Below the pieces are notes generated by a model, which saw only the letters and a program-made list of their open reading frames with translations, searched no databases and was not told the DNA's origin. 64,000 nucleotides of DNA from Arcicella sp034519515. GTDB taxonomy: Bacteria; Bacteroidota; Bacteroidia; Cytophagales; Spirosomataceae. The DNA lies in the NCBI GenBank assembly GCA_034519515.1, contig JAXHOK010000034.1:28735-92734 (forward strand). Direction: 5' to 3'. Shown here piece by piece: positions 26,007 to 34,874 of this stretch (the first letter of the stretch is position 1; every line of letters starts with the position of its first letter). The translations under genes and the position numbers were made by a program.

Positions 26007-26039
26007 AAGGAAGTCTTCGTTCAAAACGAAGACTTCCTT
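26007..26039. repeat. Palindrome, family D copy 2
   Basis: AAGGAAGTCTTCGTT pairs perfectly with AACGAAGACTTCCTT around CAA, 35 bp after radA. Possible terminator. Confidence 0.8.
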
Positions 26040-26164
26040 AGATACCGATAAAAATACCTAACATAAAGACAAATTCCTTGCTTATGTCGTAATTGAATAA
26101 TCTGTTGTAAACCTTTTGCACATTGGATTGGTCTAACATAGACTTATAAAACCCTAATTTGCTT

Positions 26165-29032
26165 ATGAAAAGTCTATTTTTTACCTCTACATTCTTACTG
26201 TTAATTTGGTCACATCTTTCTGCCCAAAACCTTCAAATTTCTGGAAAAATTCTTGATGAAAAAAAAGAAGCTATCATTGGCGTAAATATAACGGTCTCTG
26301 ATTCAGCTTCTTCACCTAAAATTCTCGCTTACGCTACTTCGGATATTGAGGGACAATTTATCCTAAAAAACTTACTTCCTCAAAAATATATTCTCAAAAT
26401 CTCCTTTGTGGGTTATCAGGATTTCATCAAAAATATTGATTTGAATCTTGCAAAAGACTTTAGCCTTGACACGATTCAATTATCTCAAAACGCCACTGAA
26501 TTGAATGAGGTTTTGGTGAAAGCCAAGATGGCAACTGCCATTCAAAAAGGTGATACCTTACAGTTTAATGCGGCAGCTTTTAAAGTAAATAAAGATGCCG
26601 CAGCGGGTGATTTGATGTCGAAAATCCCTGGTGTTACCAACGAAAATGGCGTTTTAAAGGCACAAGGCGAGAATGTTAGAGAAATTTTGGTGGATGGCAA
26701 AGCCTTCTTTGGCGATGATGCCGCCATTGCCTTAAAAAACCTTCCTGCCGAAATTATCGACAAAATTGAAATCTTCGATAAACGTAGCGAACAGTCGCAA
26801 CTGACGGGTTTTAATGATGGAAATACCTCCAAAACCATCAATATCGTAACTCGTCCAGACAGGCGAAACGGTAAGTTTGGGCGTGCTTCTGCGGGTTATG
26901 GCACGGATGAAACGTATAGTGCCAATTTCAATTATAATCAATTCAAAGGTAATCGTCGGTTTTCGTTGTTGGGCATGAGTAATAATGTTAATCAACTCAA
27001 TTTTACGAATCAAGATTTATTCAGTGTCAATACGGGAGCAAATAGTCAGCGAGGCAGGGGAAACAATACCAATGCGAATAGAAACACGACTTTTGGACCG
27101 ACCAACGGCATCAATATAACCAATGCTCTGGGGTTTAACTATAATGATAATTGGGGTAAAAAAATTACGGTTAGGTCAAGTTATTTTTTCAATAAAACTA
27201 ATACCGAAACTTACAGAACTTCGCAAAGACAATATTTTTTGACCAATGGCAACACGCAATTTTACAAAGACACCACTCTTGGACAAGGCATAAATTATAA
27301 TCATCGGATAAATATGCGTTTGGAATATACCATTGATTCGGCAAATTCCATTGTTTTCACGCCCCAAGTAAGCTGGCAAGTGAATCAGCCGTCTTCACAA
27401 AGCCAGAGCCAAAATGTGCTTTCGGATATACTTTTAAATAAGGCTCAAAGCAGAAGTGTGTCGGATAATGATGTGGTAAATTTCAATGGTGATTTGCTTT
27501 TTAGGCATAAATTTTCTAAAAGAGGGCGTTCCATTTCTTTAACAACTACGCTTGATTTGAATAATCGTGATGGGCTTTCGTCATTGAATACACAGAATAT
27601 TTTTTTTGGTATAAGACCCTCAACACAAACCGTAAATCAACGCACCAATAGTTTTACGGATAGTTATCGTTTGACGGGTAATCTGGCTTTTACCGAACCC
27701 TTGAGCAAAAATTCTATCTTGCAATTGACCTATAATGTGAGTTACAATAACAACGTCTCGTCCAGAATTGTCAATAGATTTAATATCAATAGTGAAATTT
27801 ACGACCGCTTGGATTCTCTGTTGAGTAATAAATTTGACAATAATTATGTTACACAACGAGTTGGGGCGGGTTATAATTTTTATAAAACCAAAAAGTTTAG
27901 GTTAAGCAGTACCGTAGCTTTGCAAGTGGCTGATTTAGAGGGTAATCAGTTATTTCCAAAGACCAATACAGTAGGCAGAAGTTTTACGAATTTACTGCCA
28001 ACTTTGCTATTTGAATATCAAATTAATGGCGAGAAAAAATTACGATTCAACTATAACACATCCACACAAGCACCTTCCATTACGCAATTACAAAACGTAA
28101 TTAATAATTCAAATCCGTTGTTAATTTCTACGGGAAATCCAAATTTAGACCAAGAATATGGACATTCGTTGAGTACCCGCTACACGGTTACAAACCCCAC
28201 GAAAGCATCCAGTTTCGTAGCTTTATTATCGGCAGATTATACCTTACATCCCATCGGAAATTCAATTTTTATTGCAGACCAACCCACAACTGTCGAGGGC
28301 TTTTTCTTGGGTAAGGGAGCTCAATTGATTCGCCCTGTTAATTTAGAAAATGCTTATAATATTCGTGGGTTTGTAACTTTAGGAATCCCTTTTAAACCAT
28401 TAAAGAGTAATTTCAACCTCAATACTAATTTGGGTTATGTGGCATCGCCAGGTTTGATTAATAATGTTGTGAATTACAGCTACAATTCTACTATCAGTCA
28501 AGGAATTGTGGTGGGCAGTAATGTTAGCGAAAATGTTGATTTTACGCTCAGTTATACCTTCAATTTTAATAATGTAGAAAACAGTTTACGACCACAACTG
28601 AACAATAAATATTATAACCAAACGGCTTCGGTGAGGGGGAATTTTACGTTGGGTAAAGGTATGGTTATTCAAACCGATTTAACCCATCAACAATACACGG
28701 GTTTGGCGGATTCTTTCAATCAACAATTCACCCTTTGGAATATGGCTTTTGCCAAAAAGATTTTGAAAAAACAAGCAGGGGAACTCAAATTGACCGTTTT
28801 TGACTTATTGAAGCAAAATACCAGCATCGCCCGAAACATTACCGCAACTTATCTGGAAGACGTAAATTCATTGGTTTTACAACAATATTTTATGCTCTCA
28901 TTCACTTATACATTACGAGCATTTGGCATGGGCGGACAACCACAACGAACACCCAGAAACAACTCAGAAGATGGAAATGACCGCCCACGTTTCAGAGAAA
29001 ATGGCGGCGGTGGTTTTAGAAATAATAATTAA
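26165..29032 (+). CDS. TonB-dependent outer-membrane beta-barrel protein
   Basis: I start it at the ATG at 26165 (MKSLFFTSTFLLL); the frame also has an upstream TTG. The 955-residue protein has a signal peptide ending LSAQ, a carboxypeptidase-regulatory-like domain (about 22-105), a plug-like domain (about 110-215, with VREILVDGKAFFGDDAAIALKNLP), and a long barrel ending in a Gly/Arg/Asn-rich tail (NNSEDGNDRPRF, GGGG). This is the outer-membrane beta-barrel (PF14905-type) group of TonB-like receptors. No SusD-like partner is adjacent, so it is not a SusCD glycan system. Substrate unknown. Confidence 0.9.
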   Translation: MKSLFFTSTFLLLIWSHLSAQNLQISGKILDEKKEAIIGVNITVSDSASSPKILAYATSDIEGQFILKNLLPQKYILKISFVGYQDFIKNIDLNLAKDFSLDTIQLSQNATELNEVLVKAKMATAIQKGDTLQFNAAAFKVNKDAAAGDLMSKIPGVTNENGVLKAQGENVREILVDGKAFFGDDAAIALKNLPAEIIDKIEIFDKRSEQSQLTGFNDGNTSKTINIVTRPDRRNGKFGRASAGYGTDETYSANFNYNQFKGNRRFSLLGMSNNVNQLNFTNQDLFSVNTGANSQRGRGNNTNANRNTTFGPTNGINITNALGFNYNDNWGKKITVRSSYFFNKTNTETYRTSQRQYFLTNGNTQFYKDTTLGQGINYNHRINMRLEYTIDSANSIVFTPQVSWQVNQPSSQSQSQNVLSDILLNKAQSRSVSDNDVVNFNGDLLFRHKFSKRGRSISLTTTLDLNNRDGLSSLNTQNIFFGIRPSTQTVNQRTNSFTDSYRLTGNLAFTEPLSKNSILQLTYNVSYNNNVSSRIVNRFNINSEIYDRLDSLLSNKFDNNYVTQRVGAGYNFYKTKKFRLSSTVALQVADLEGNQLFPKTNTVGRSFTNLLPTLLFEYQINGEKKLRFNYNTSTQAPSITQLQNVINNSNPLLISTGNPNLDQEYGHSLSTRYTVTNPTKASSFVALLSADYTLHPIGNSIFIADQPTTVEGFFLGKGAQLIRPVNLENAYNIRGFVTLGIPFKPLKSNFNLNTNLGYVASPGLINNVVNYSYNSTISQGIVVGSNVSENVDFTLSYTFNFNNVENSLRPQLNNKYYNQTASVRGNFTLGKGMVIQTDLTHQQYTGLADSFNQQFTLWNMAFAKKILKKQAGELKLTVFDLLKQNTSIARNITATYLEDVNSLVLQQYFMLSFTYTLRAFGMGGQPQRTPRNNSEDGNDRPRFRENGGGGFRNNN

Positions 29033-29102
29033 TTTATGAGTCATGAATTTTACCTTGGCAACTTGTGTGACGTGTAAACAATAAGTTGGCGTTTTCTCTA
29101 AC

Positions 29103-29184
29103 CATTTTGCGGTAATACTTCACATCTTTTTCGTTTAATAGCGATGCTATTGACCTCAAAAGATGTTCGTATTACCACAAAATG
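29103..29184. repeat. Inverted-repeat element with nested stem
   Basis: CATTTTGCGGTAATAC (from 29103) and ACATCTTTT pair with AAAAGATGT and GTATTACCACAAAATG (to 29184). In the middle AATAGC/GCTATT forms the tip. It looks like one hairpin of about 80 nt. Its tip sequence AGCGATGCT is also in the core of family B. Confidence 0.65.
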
Positions 29185-29317
29185 ATGAAGACCAAATTTA
29201 CCATCTCATTATTTACTCATTCCTAAATACTTTTTAACTGAAACAATACCTTAGCATAAACTGTTGAAATTACTGAATGTAATTGCTCAAATTATTTAGC
29301 AATTCGCTTTGCTTAAT

Positions 29318-30316
29318 ATGAAATCAATAAAATTAACTCGCCAATTCTCAAATGAAATGATGGATAAATTCCGTCAGATGGGTGACCCGAAAGCTGATGA
29401 AGTCATTGATGAACTCTTCAAAACCGAAGGTATCACGAGCGTGCGGGAAATGTTCAAATGGTTAAATACCTCGGAATCAACATCTTCTTTTGGAGTTATT
29501 AATGATTTTATCGGTCAAAACCAATCTCTGCCCGATTTTGCTAATAAAAAACTGATGCAACAAGGCACTCAGTTTTTTGCCAAAAACCAAAACGCCATCG
29601 GCATCATGCTGGCGTGTTATTCACTTCCGTATTGTTACGCTGGGGCAGACGGAGCGAAGGTCTTAGCCATGTCGCAACGTATTCAAACCGATACCTTGAA
29701 ACGCTTGGAAGAAACGGGAGAATTTTTACAAATCGTAACCAAAGAAGAAAACTGGCACAATGGCGAAGCCGTCTGTAAAATACTGAAAGTCAGACTGATG
29801 CACGCCGCTATTCGCTTTTTTACGGAACATCACGGCAAATGGGATTTGGCATGGGGAAAACCCGTTAATCAGGAAGATATGGCAGGCACGAATGGAGCAT
29901 TTTCATACATCGTTATCCGTGGAATGCGAAAGGCAGGCGATGCTCCAAGCGATGCTGATGCCGAAGCATATTTACACCTTTGGAATGTAATTTCTGTGAT
30001 TATGGGCGTAGATAAAGCGTTGATTCCCGATAATTTACGAGAAGCCTTCACGATGGATAAAGCCATTGCCAAACGCCAATTCAAACCCTCAGAAGAAGGA
30101 AAAGCCTTGACAAAAGCGTTGTTAGAGACTATCGAAAAATTCATAGAAAATCCATTGTTGAAAACTTTTCCAGCTGCCCAAATGCGATTTTTGATGGGAG
30201 ATTCTGTGGCGGATATTTTGGGTATTCCGCAGGTTAGTTTCGAGAAAAAATTAATTCCTTTGATTCCTACGAGCGTTTTGTTTGGGCAAGCTCCACCGAA
30301 AGAATTACGAGGATAA
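29318..30316 (+). CDS. Oxygenase MpaB family protein (DUF2236)
   Basis: From the ATG at 29318 the protein has 332 residues. It matches the MpaB/latex-clearing-protein-like oxygenase fold: an all-helical protein with LKVRLMHAAIRFF (His and Arg of the likely heme site, about 155-167), AGTNGAFSYIVIRGMRK and a late MGDSVADILGIP. Family members bind a b-type heme; known ones cleave polyisoprenoids or are involved in hydrocarbon oxidation, but the substrate here is unknown. No signal peptide, so probably cytoplasmic. The 3' end overlaps the convergent HNH gene by 12 bp. Confidence 0.85.
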   Translation: MKSIKLTRQFSNEMMDKFRQMGDPKADEVIDELFKTEGITSVREMFKWLNTSESTSSFGVINDFIGQNQSLPDFANKKLMQQGTQFFAKNQNAIGIMLACYSLPYCYAGADGAKVLAMSQRIQTDTLKRLEETGEFLQIVTKEENWHNGEAVCKILKVRLMHAAIRFFTEHHGKWDLAWGKPVNQEDMAGTNGAFSYIVIRGMRKAGDAPSDADAEAYLHLWNVISVIMGVDKALIPDNLREAFTMDKAIAKRQFKPSEEGKALTKALLETIEKFIENPLLKTFPAAQMRFLMGDSVADILGIPQVSFEKKLIPLIPTSVLFGQAPPKELRG

Positions 30317-30754
30317 AATTGTAAAATTAGGAGGATGTAAATCTGCCATTTTGAGCAGTTTTCGTAGATTTATGGCATTACTTCGGTTCAGTTTCAGTAA
30401 CTCAATCGTTGCTCTTGCAATTGTGGTTAATCCAACCAAATGCAAATCATCATCATTCCATTGAAAATGCTCGTGCCAAATATCCTGACGTGGATGATAT
30501 AGTCTCACACTTTGTTGAGTTAGAGGGTCTATATGAAGTATTTTGTCCCGCTTATTATTATTGCAAAGTCCACAACTTCGAGCCAAATTTTCCAAGACAG
30601 TTTCACCTTTCTGGCTAACGGGAATAATGTGTTCGTAATGAAAAAAATCGGTTGAAAAATTGGAAGGTAACACACAGTATTCACAGTAATCATGCGACAA
30701 TTCAAGGATAGCTCTTTGAATATTTACGGGAATATAAATTTTAGGCACGAGCAA
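30305..30754 (-). CDS. HNH endonuclease
   Basis: The 149-residue protein has the zinc-bound HNH core: C24-x2-C27, the EH pair at 41-42 in HYEHIIPVS, N56 in LENLARS and C61-x2-C64 in CGLCNNNKRD. The C-terminal region (HPRQDIWHEHFQW ... GLTTIARATIELLKLN) is the conserved tail of a widespread cyanobacterial/Bacteroidota HNH group. It overlaps the upstream small gene by 14 bp, so the two are translationally coupled. No methylase is nearby, so it is not a classical restriction system. Target unknown. Confidence 0.9.
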   Translation of the reverse strand: MLVPKIYIPVNIQRAILELSHDYCEYCVLPSNFSTDFFHYEHIIPVSQKGETVLENLARSCGLCNNNKRDKILHIDPLTQQSVRLYHPRQDIWHEHFQWNDDDLHLVGLTTIARATIELLKLNRSNAINLRKLLKMADLHPPNFTILSS

Positions 30755-31133
30755 GCGGGTTTAGACCTAATGACTGCATTACTTGTGATAAACTAACTTC
30801 TCTAATCTGAGACAATTCAATCATGTATTTTACACGTAGATTACGCAGTTTCTCTTCTTGATTCGCCAATATTTCAAACTCAGAACGCTCAGCTTCATCA
30901 ATAGTCCCCATTTGCACCTGTTCGGATAATAGATGATACCTTTCTATTTGAGAAATCCCCAAAACACTGCGGTTAATTTTATATAAAAGCTGACGCTCAC
31001 GCAGTTTTGTATCTTTTATTTTTTTACGAAACAACAAAGCGTTCGCCTCCCTCAAAAACCGTTCTAATTCAGTAATTGGCATTTGAGCAGCATTGCGTAA
31101 AAGACTCTGACTATCTGTGTATAAGGCTTCCAT
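30741..31133 (-). CDS. Coiled-coil partner of the HNH endonuclease
   Basis: The 130-residue protein is almost all helical and charged: MPITELERFLREANALLFRKK, then KLRERQLLYKINRSVLG and a heptad-rich EEKLRNLRVKYMIELSQIREVS. I recognise no catalytic motif. It is the first gene of a two-gene unit with the HNH gene, overlapping it by 14 bp. Such pairing suggests a regulator, antitoxin-like partner or targeting subunit, but that is inference. A -7 box TAAATTTG (minus strand) lies at 31156-31163, 23 bp upstream. Confidence 0.7.
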   Translation of the reverse strand: MEALYTDSQSLLRNAAQMPITELERFLREANALLFRKKIKDTKLRERQLLYKINRSVLGISQIERYHLLSEQVQMGTIDEAERSEFEILANQEEKLRNLRVKYMIELSQIREVSLSQVMQSLGLNPLARA

Positions 31134-31155
31134 GTTGTATATTTGAAACGTTAAA

Positions 31156-31163
31156 CAAATTTA
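31156..31163 (-). promoter_or_regulatory. Predicted -7 box for the coiled-coil/HNH pair
   Basis: Minus strand TAAATTTG, 23 nt before the ATG at 31133; a good match to TAnnTTTG. Confidence 0.5.
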
Positions 31164-31212
31164 GGTTTAATTATCCAAATGTTGAAATTTTTTCATAAAA
31201 TCAAAAACAACT

Positions 31213-32541
31213 ATGTGCGATACTTTCATTGCCCTTCCTTCCATTACTAAAAATAGAACCATAATCTTCGGTAAAAACTCTGACCGTGAACCTAACGAAG
31301 CTCAGGGAATTGTACGTTTTCCAAGAAGAAAAAATACAGAGAAAACTCTTTCCTGTACGTTCACAGAAATTTCACAAGTATCTGAATCCTATGAAGTTAT
31401 CTTGTCAAAACCTTTTCAAATGTGGGGTGCAGAAATGGGCGTGAATGAGTTTGGCGTAACGATTGGGAACGAAGCCGTTTTCACGAAAATAAAGATTGAT
31501 AAAACTAATCAAGGACTCACGGGGATGGACTTGCTCAGGCTTGCGTTGGAGCGTTCAAAAACTGCCGAAGAGGCTCTTGAATGTATCACTGACCTACTAA
31601 AAACCTATGGACAAGATGCTTGTGGAGGTTATGAAAACAAAGATTTTTTCTATCATAACTCGTTCATTATTGCTGATAAAAACGAAGCCTATATTCTGGA
31701 AACCGCTGGAAGTGAATGGGTTGCGAAACGAGTAAAAGATTATGGCAGTATTTCAAATGGTTTGACGATAGGCGAAGATTTTGATATGGTTTCTGAAAAT
31801 GCTATCAGTTTTGCCCAAGAAAAAGGTTGGCATAAAACAGGAAGTTTCAATTTTCAAAAATCCTATTCCAACTCACTGATGTCGTGGGCGAGTGGCTGCA
31901 AAATTCGTCAAAAAATTACTTCTGAGGGAATTTCAAAGACAGGATTTACCGTAAAATATGCCATCGAATTATTGTCTTCTCATCATCTTTCTGACGATAA
32001 ATTTGCCCCGCACAAAGGCACTACGGGCGATGTATGTATGCACGCAACGAGTACGCTCAACCCGAGCCATACGGTTGGGTCAATGATTGTTGAAATTAGA
32101 AAAGATAACCCCATAACCATTTGGTTCACAGGAACTTCCAATCCTTGCTTGTCGGTTTATAAACCTTTTTTCTTGGGTGGAAATGGAATTTTGAATGAGA
32201 CTTTCCAAAATCCAGAAGCCAAATTTGACCGCAAGACCTTGTGGTGGATAGCTGAGAGATTACACCGTTTAGGGAATTTGAATTATCCAAAATTAAAGGA
32301 AATTATCAATCCAGAGAGAACCCAAATTCAAGCAGTATTTTTGGCGGAAGAAGAAAAACTAATAAATGAAAATGCCTCGCTGGAAACCCTCCAAGATTTC
32401 TCGAAAAACAGTTTTCAAACTGCCTTCAAAGCATTGATAGATTGGAACAATAAAGCTGCCAAAATCGCTTGGCGACCCACTTCTTGGAATCCATTTTACT
32501 ATTTTTCGAGGAGACGGATGAATAGTAAGGTGGGGCTGTAA
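31213..32541 (+). CDS. C69 family peptidase (dipeptidase/secernin-like)
   Basis: The 442-residue protein begins MCDTFIALPS, so Cys2 becomes the N-terminal nucleophile after Met removal. It continues with FGKNSDREPNEAQ and MGVNEFGVTIGNEAVF, which match the C69/secernin family of Ntn hydrolases, and WVAKRVKDYGSISNGLTIG. It has no signal peptide, so it acts in the cytoplasm, probably on dipeptides or other amide substrates. Full length. The neighbours (HNH pair, ATPase) suggest nothing about its job. Confidence 0.88.
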   Translation: MCDTFIALPSITKNRTIIFGKNSDREPNEAQGIVRFPRRKNTEKTLSCTFTEISQVSESYEVILSKPFQMWGAEMGVNEFGVTIGNEAVFTKIKIDKTNQGLTGMDLLRLALERSKTAEEALECITDLLKTYGQDACGGYENKDFFYHNSFIIADKNEAYILETAGSEWVAKRVKDYGSISNGLTIGEDFDMVSENAISFAQEKGWHKTGSFNFQKSYSNSLMSWASGCKIRQKITSEGISKTGFTVKYAIELLSSHHLSDDKFAPHKGTTGDVCMHATSTLNPSHTVGSMIVEIRKDNPITIWFTGTSNPCLSVYKPFFLGGNGILNETFQNPEAKFDRKTLWWIAERLHRLGNLNYPKLKEIINPERTQIQAVFLAEEEKLINENASLETLQDFSKNSFQTAFKALIDWNNKAAKIAWRPTSWNPFYYFSRRRMNSKVGL

Positions 32542-32589
32542 TCCACTAATATCTAATCTTATATTTGGATTTAACTGTATATTTTTGAT

Positions 32590-32660
32590 ACATAATTCCA
32601 AAGATAAGTTTTCTTATCTGGAATTATATATATATATTTGGTAAATAATTCCAAATATAT
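32590..32660. promoter_or_regulatory. Two nested palindromes ahead of the ATPase gene
   Basis: ATAATTCCAAAGATAAG (about 32591-32607) pairs with CTTATCTGGAATTAT (about 32613-32627). ATATATTTGG (32632-32641) pairs perfectly with CCAAATATAT (32651-32660), whose last two bases are the A and T of the start codon. The first may be a terminator or operator; the second is well placed for repression or for hiding the start codon. Confidence 0.6.
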
Positions 32661-34080
32661 GATAGGTAGAGATTTGCAATTAAACCAGTTAAATGAGGCT
32701 TTGAACAGTTCAAAATCATCATTTATTGCTGTTACTGGCAGAAGAAGAGTAGGAAAAACATTCTTAATAGATGAAATTTACAAAAAAAATATTTGCCTAA
32801 GGATTACAGGAATTCAGGGTGAAGATTTGAAAGCACAGATTGTAAATTTTACGGAAAAAATATCTGAATATTCAAATAAGCCTATTTTTACAGTTCCCAA
32901 TAATTGGCAAGAAACATTTTTGCATTTAAAAAGCTATTTAAAAATACTATCAAAGAATAAAAAGCAAGTCATTTTTTTAGATGAATTGCCATGGATGAAT
33001 ACCTCAAAATCTGGATTTATTCAATTGTTAGCCCATTTATGGAACGATTTTCTTTCAAAAGAATCTCATTTTATCTTGGTTGTCTGCGGCTCTTCAACTT
33101 CTTGGATAAATCAAAAGATTGTTAATGACAAAGGCGGATTTCATAATAGATTGACCCACCATATTAAACTAAGTCCTTTTACACTTTCAGAAACAAAGCA
33201 ATTTTTACTATCTAAAAATATCAAGCAAACGGATTCGTCAATTTCAGAACTGTATATGGTAATGGGTGGTATTCCTTTTTACTTAGAAAATATTAAGCAG
33301 GGAGAAAGCCCGACGGTTAGCATTGAAAGAATGTGTTTCTTGGATGGAGGTATCCTTAAAAATGAATATGACAATTTATATAAAGCTATTTTTGAATCCT
33401 CAGCAAATCATGAGTCTATTGTGGAAGTATTAGCAAGTTCAAAGCAAGGATTGACAAGGGAGGAAATTATCACTAAAACGAAAATCAATTCAGTAGGAAG
33501 TTATCAAAGAGCCGTAGAAGAATTACTAATTTCTGGATTTATAGTACAAGAATATCCGTTTGGTAAGAAGAAAAGAGGCTCTATCTATCGTTTGGTAGAT
33601 GAATTTTCGGTTTTCTACCATAAGTTTATCAAACAAAATCAGAAGGCTAAAATTGGTATTTGGCAGATACTTTCAAATTCGCAATCGTATAAAATCTGGT
33701 CTGGTTATGCTTTCGAATCGCTTTGTATGAAGCACATATACGAAATAAAAAAAGCAATGGGCGTGCAAAATGTCTATACCGAAACGTCTTCATATCGTCA
33801 TGTAGGCAATAAAACAGAGGATGGATTTCAGCTTGATTTAATCATTGATAGAAAAGATGCAGTTATCAATCTTTGTGAATGTAAATTTTATGACTCTACT
33901 TTTGAAATCACTAAGAAATATGCAAGCCAGTTGAAATCAAGAAAATCTGCTTTTCGTACTGCTACCAATACAAAGAAGAATATTTTTATAACGCTAATTT
34001 CTAACCATCCCATCAAAGAAAATGAATATTCTTTGGAATCAGTAGATGTGAGAATCAATGTAAGTGATTTGATAAATTGA
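32659..34080 (+). CDS. ATPase of the archaeal-ATPase/DUF234 type with PD-(D/E)XK-like C-terminus
   Basis: Starting at the ATG at 32659 (MIGRDLQLNQ) the protein has 473 residues. The P-loop GRRRVGKT is at 27-34, Walker B FLDELPWM at 106-113, and a sensor-like VVCGSSTSWI follows. A winged-helix region (about 255-300) leads to a C-terminal nuclease-like domain with D393 and E407-x-K409 in LCECKF. This is the pattern of archaeal-type STAND-like ATPases fused to DUF234. The family is patchily distributed and of unknown function; it may be a selfish or defence gene. Single gene with palindromes over its start. Confidence 0.88.
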   Translation: MIGRDLQLNQLNEALNSSKSSFIAVTGRRRVGKTFLIDEIYKKNICLRITGIQGEDLKAQIVNFTEKISEYSNKPIFTVPNNWQETFLHLKSYLKILSKNKKQVIFLDELPWMNTSKSGFIQLLAHLWNDFLSKESHFILVVCGSSTSWINQKIVNDKGGFHNRLTHHIKLSPFTLSETKQFLLSKNIKQTDSSISELYMVMGGIPFYLENIKQGESPTVSIERMCFLDGGILKNEYDNLYKAIFESSANHESIVEVLASSKQGLTREEIITKTKINSVGSYQRAVEELLISGFIVQEYPFGKKKRGSIYRLVDEFSVFYHKFIKQNQKAKIGIWQILSNSQSYKIWSGYAFESLCMKHIYEIKKAMGVQNVYTETSSYRHVGNKTEDGFQLDLIIDRKDAVINLCECKFYDSTFEITKKYASQLKSRKSAFRTATNTKKNIFITLISNHPIKENEYSLESVDVRINVSDLIN

Positions 34081-34188
34081 GCATATTTCATGAATTTCAA
34101 TGAATTATCCGCTCATCACTGTACTATATCACGAAACAAAAATGCTTATCTTCGGTAAACTAATCATCTCATTTTAAACCATAATCTC

Positions 34189-34725
34189 ATGCTCAAAAAA
34201 ATCCTCATTGGTCTTGCAGTCTTGGCTGTTGCCTTATTTATTGGCTATCAAATTTTGTCTTCTCAGACCAAAAAAGCCAGTCCCGAAGTAAAACAATCAT
34301 ACACACTTGGCACTGCCAAAGTTGATTTATTTTACTGCCAACCTTCTAAAAAAGGTCGTGAAATTTTCGGAAAATTAGTGCCTTTCGGTACTGTTTGGCG
34401 GACGGGTGCTAACGAACCTACCACTTTTGAAACCGATAAAAATTTGGTAATTGATGGTAAAAAATTACCCGCTGGAAAATACTCAATCTGGACAATTCCA
34501 CAGAAAGATTCTTGGACAGTTATTTTCAACAAAGAAATTCCCGACTGGGGCATAAGTTTTGGTAATGTAGCTTCCAGAAACGATAAGGAAGACGTTTTAC
34601 AAGCAATTGTACCCGTAGAAGCATTGACCGCTCCACAGGAAAAACTTTCTTTGGATACCAGCAATAATGCCCTGACGATTAGTTGGGATATGGTAAAAGT
34701 AAGCGTTCCAATTGCTGTTGAGTAA
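34189..34725 (+). CDS. DUF2911 domain protein, membrane-anchored
   Basis: The 178-residue protein has an N-terminal hydrophobic helix (5-22) that serves as signal anchor, then the DUF2911 beta-sandwich: LGTAKVDLFYCQPSKKGREIF, FGTVWRTGANEPTTFE, KKLPAGKYSIWTIP and WTVIFNKE. It should be periplasmic or surface-exposed. Function is unknown. It is followed by a degenerate family E hairpin (about 34730-34765) and a proper terminator. Confidence 0.88.
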   Translation: MLKKILIGLAVLAVALFIGYQILSSQTKKASPEVKQSYTLGTAKVDLFYCQPSKKGREIFGKLVPFGTVWRTGANEPTTFETDKNLVIDGKKLPAGKYSIWTIPQKDSWTVIFNKEIPDWGISFGNVASRNDKEDVLQAIVPVEALTAPQEKLSLDTSNNALTISWDMVKVSVPIAVE

Positions 34726-34782
34726 CCAACTTCCCCAAAGTTTAAAACTTTCGGAAAGTTCTTGTTAGAAAATTTTGAATTA

Positions 34783-34817
34783 AAAAATCCTGCAATATCA
34801 AATTGTAGGATTTTTTT
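34783..34817 (+). terminator. Terminator after the DUF2911 gene
   Basis: AAAAAATCCTGCAAT pairs with ATTGTAGGATTTTTT (one wobble) followed by T's. Confidence 0.85.
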
Positions 34818-34834
34818 ATCGACAAACAAAATCG

Positions 34835-34842
34835 TAAATTTG
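34835..34842 (+). promoter_or_regulatory. Predicted -7 box for the ABC-F gene
   Basis: TAAATTTG, 33 nt before the ATG at 34875. Confidence 0.5.
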
Positions 34843-34874
34843 CATTTTATTAAGATTTAAGCAAATATAATATA

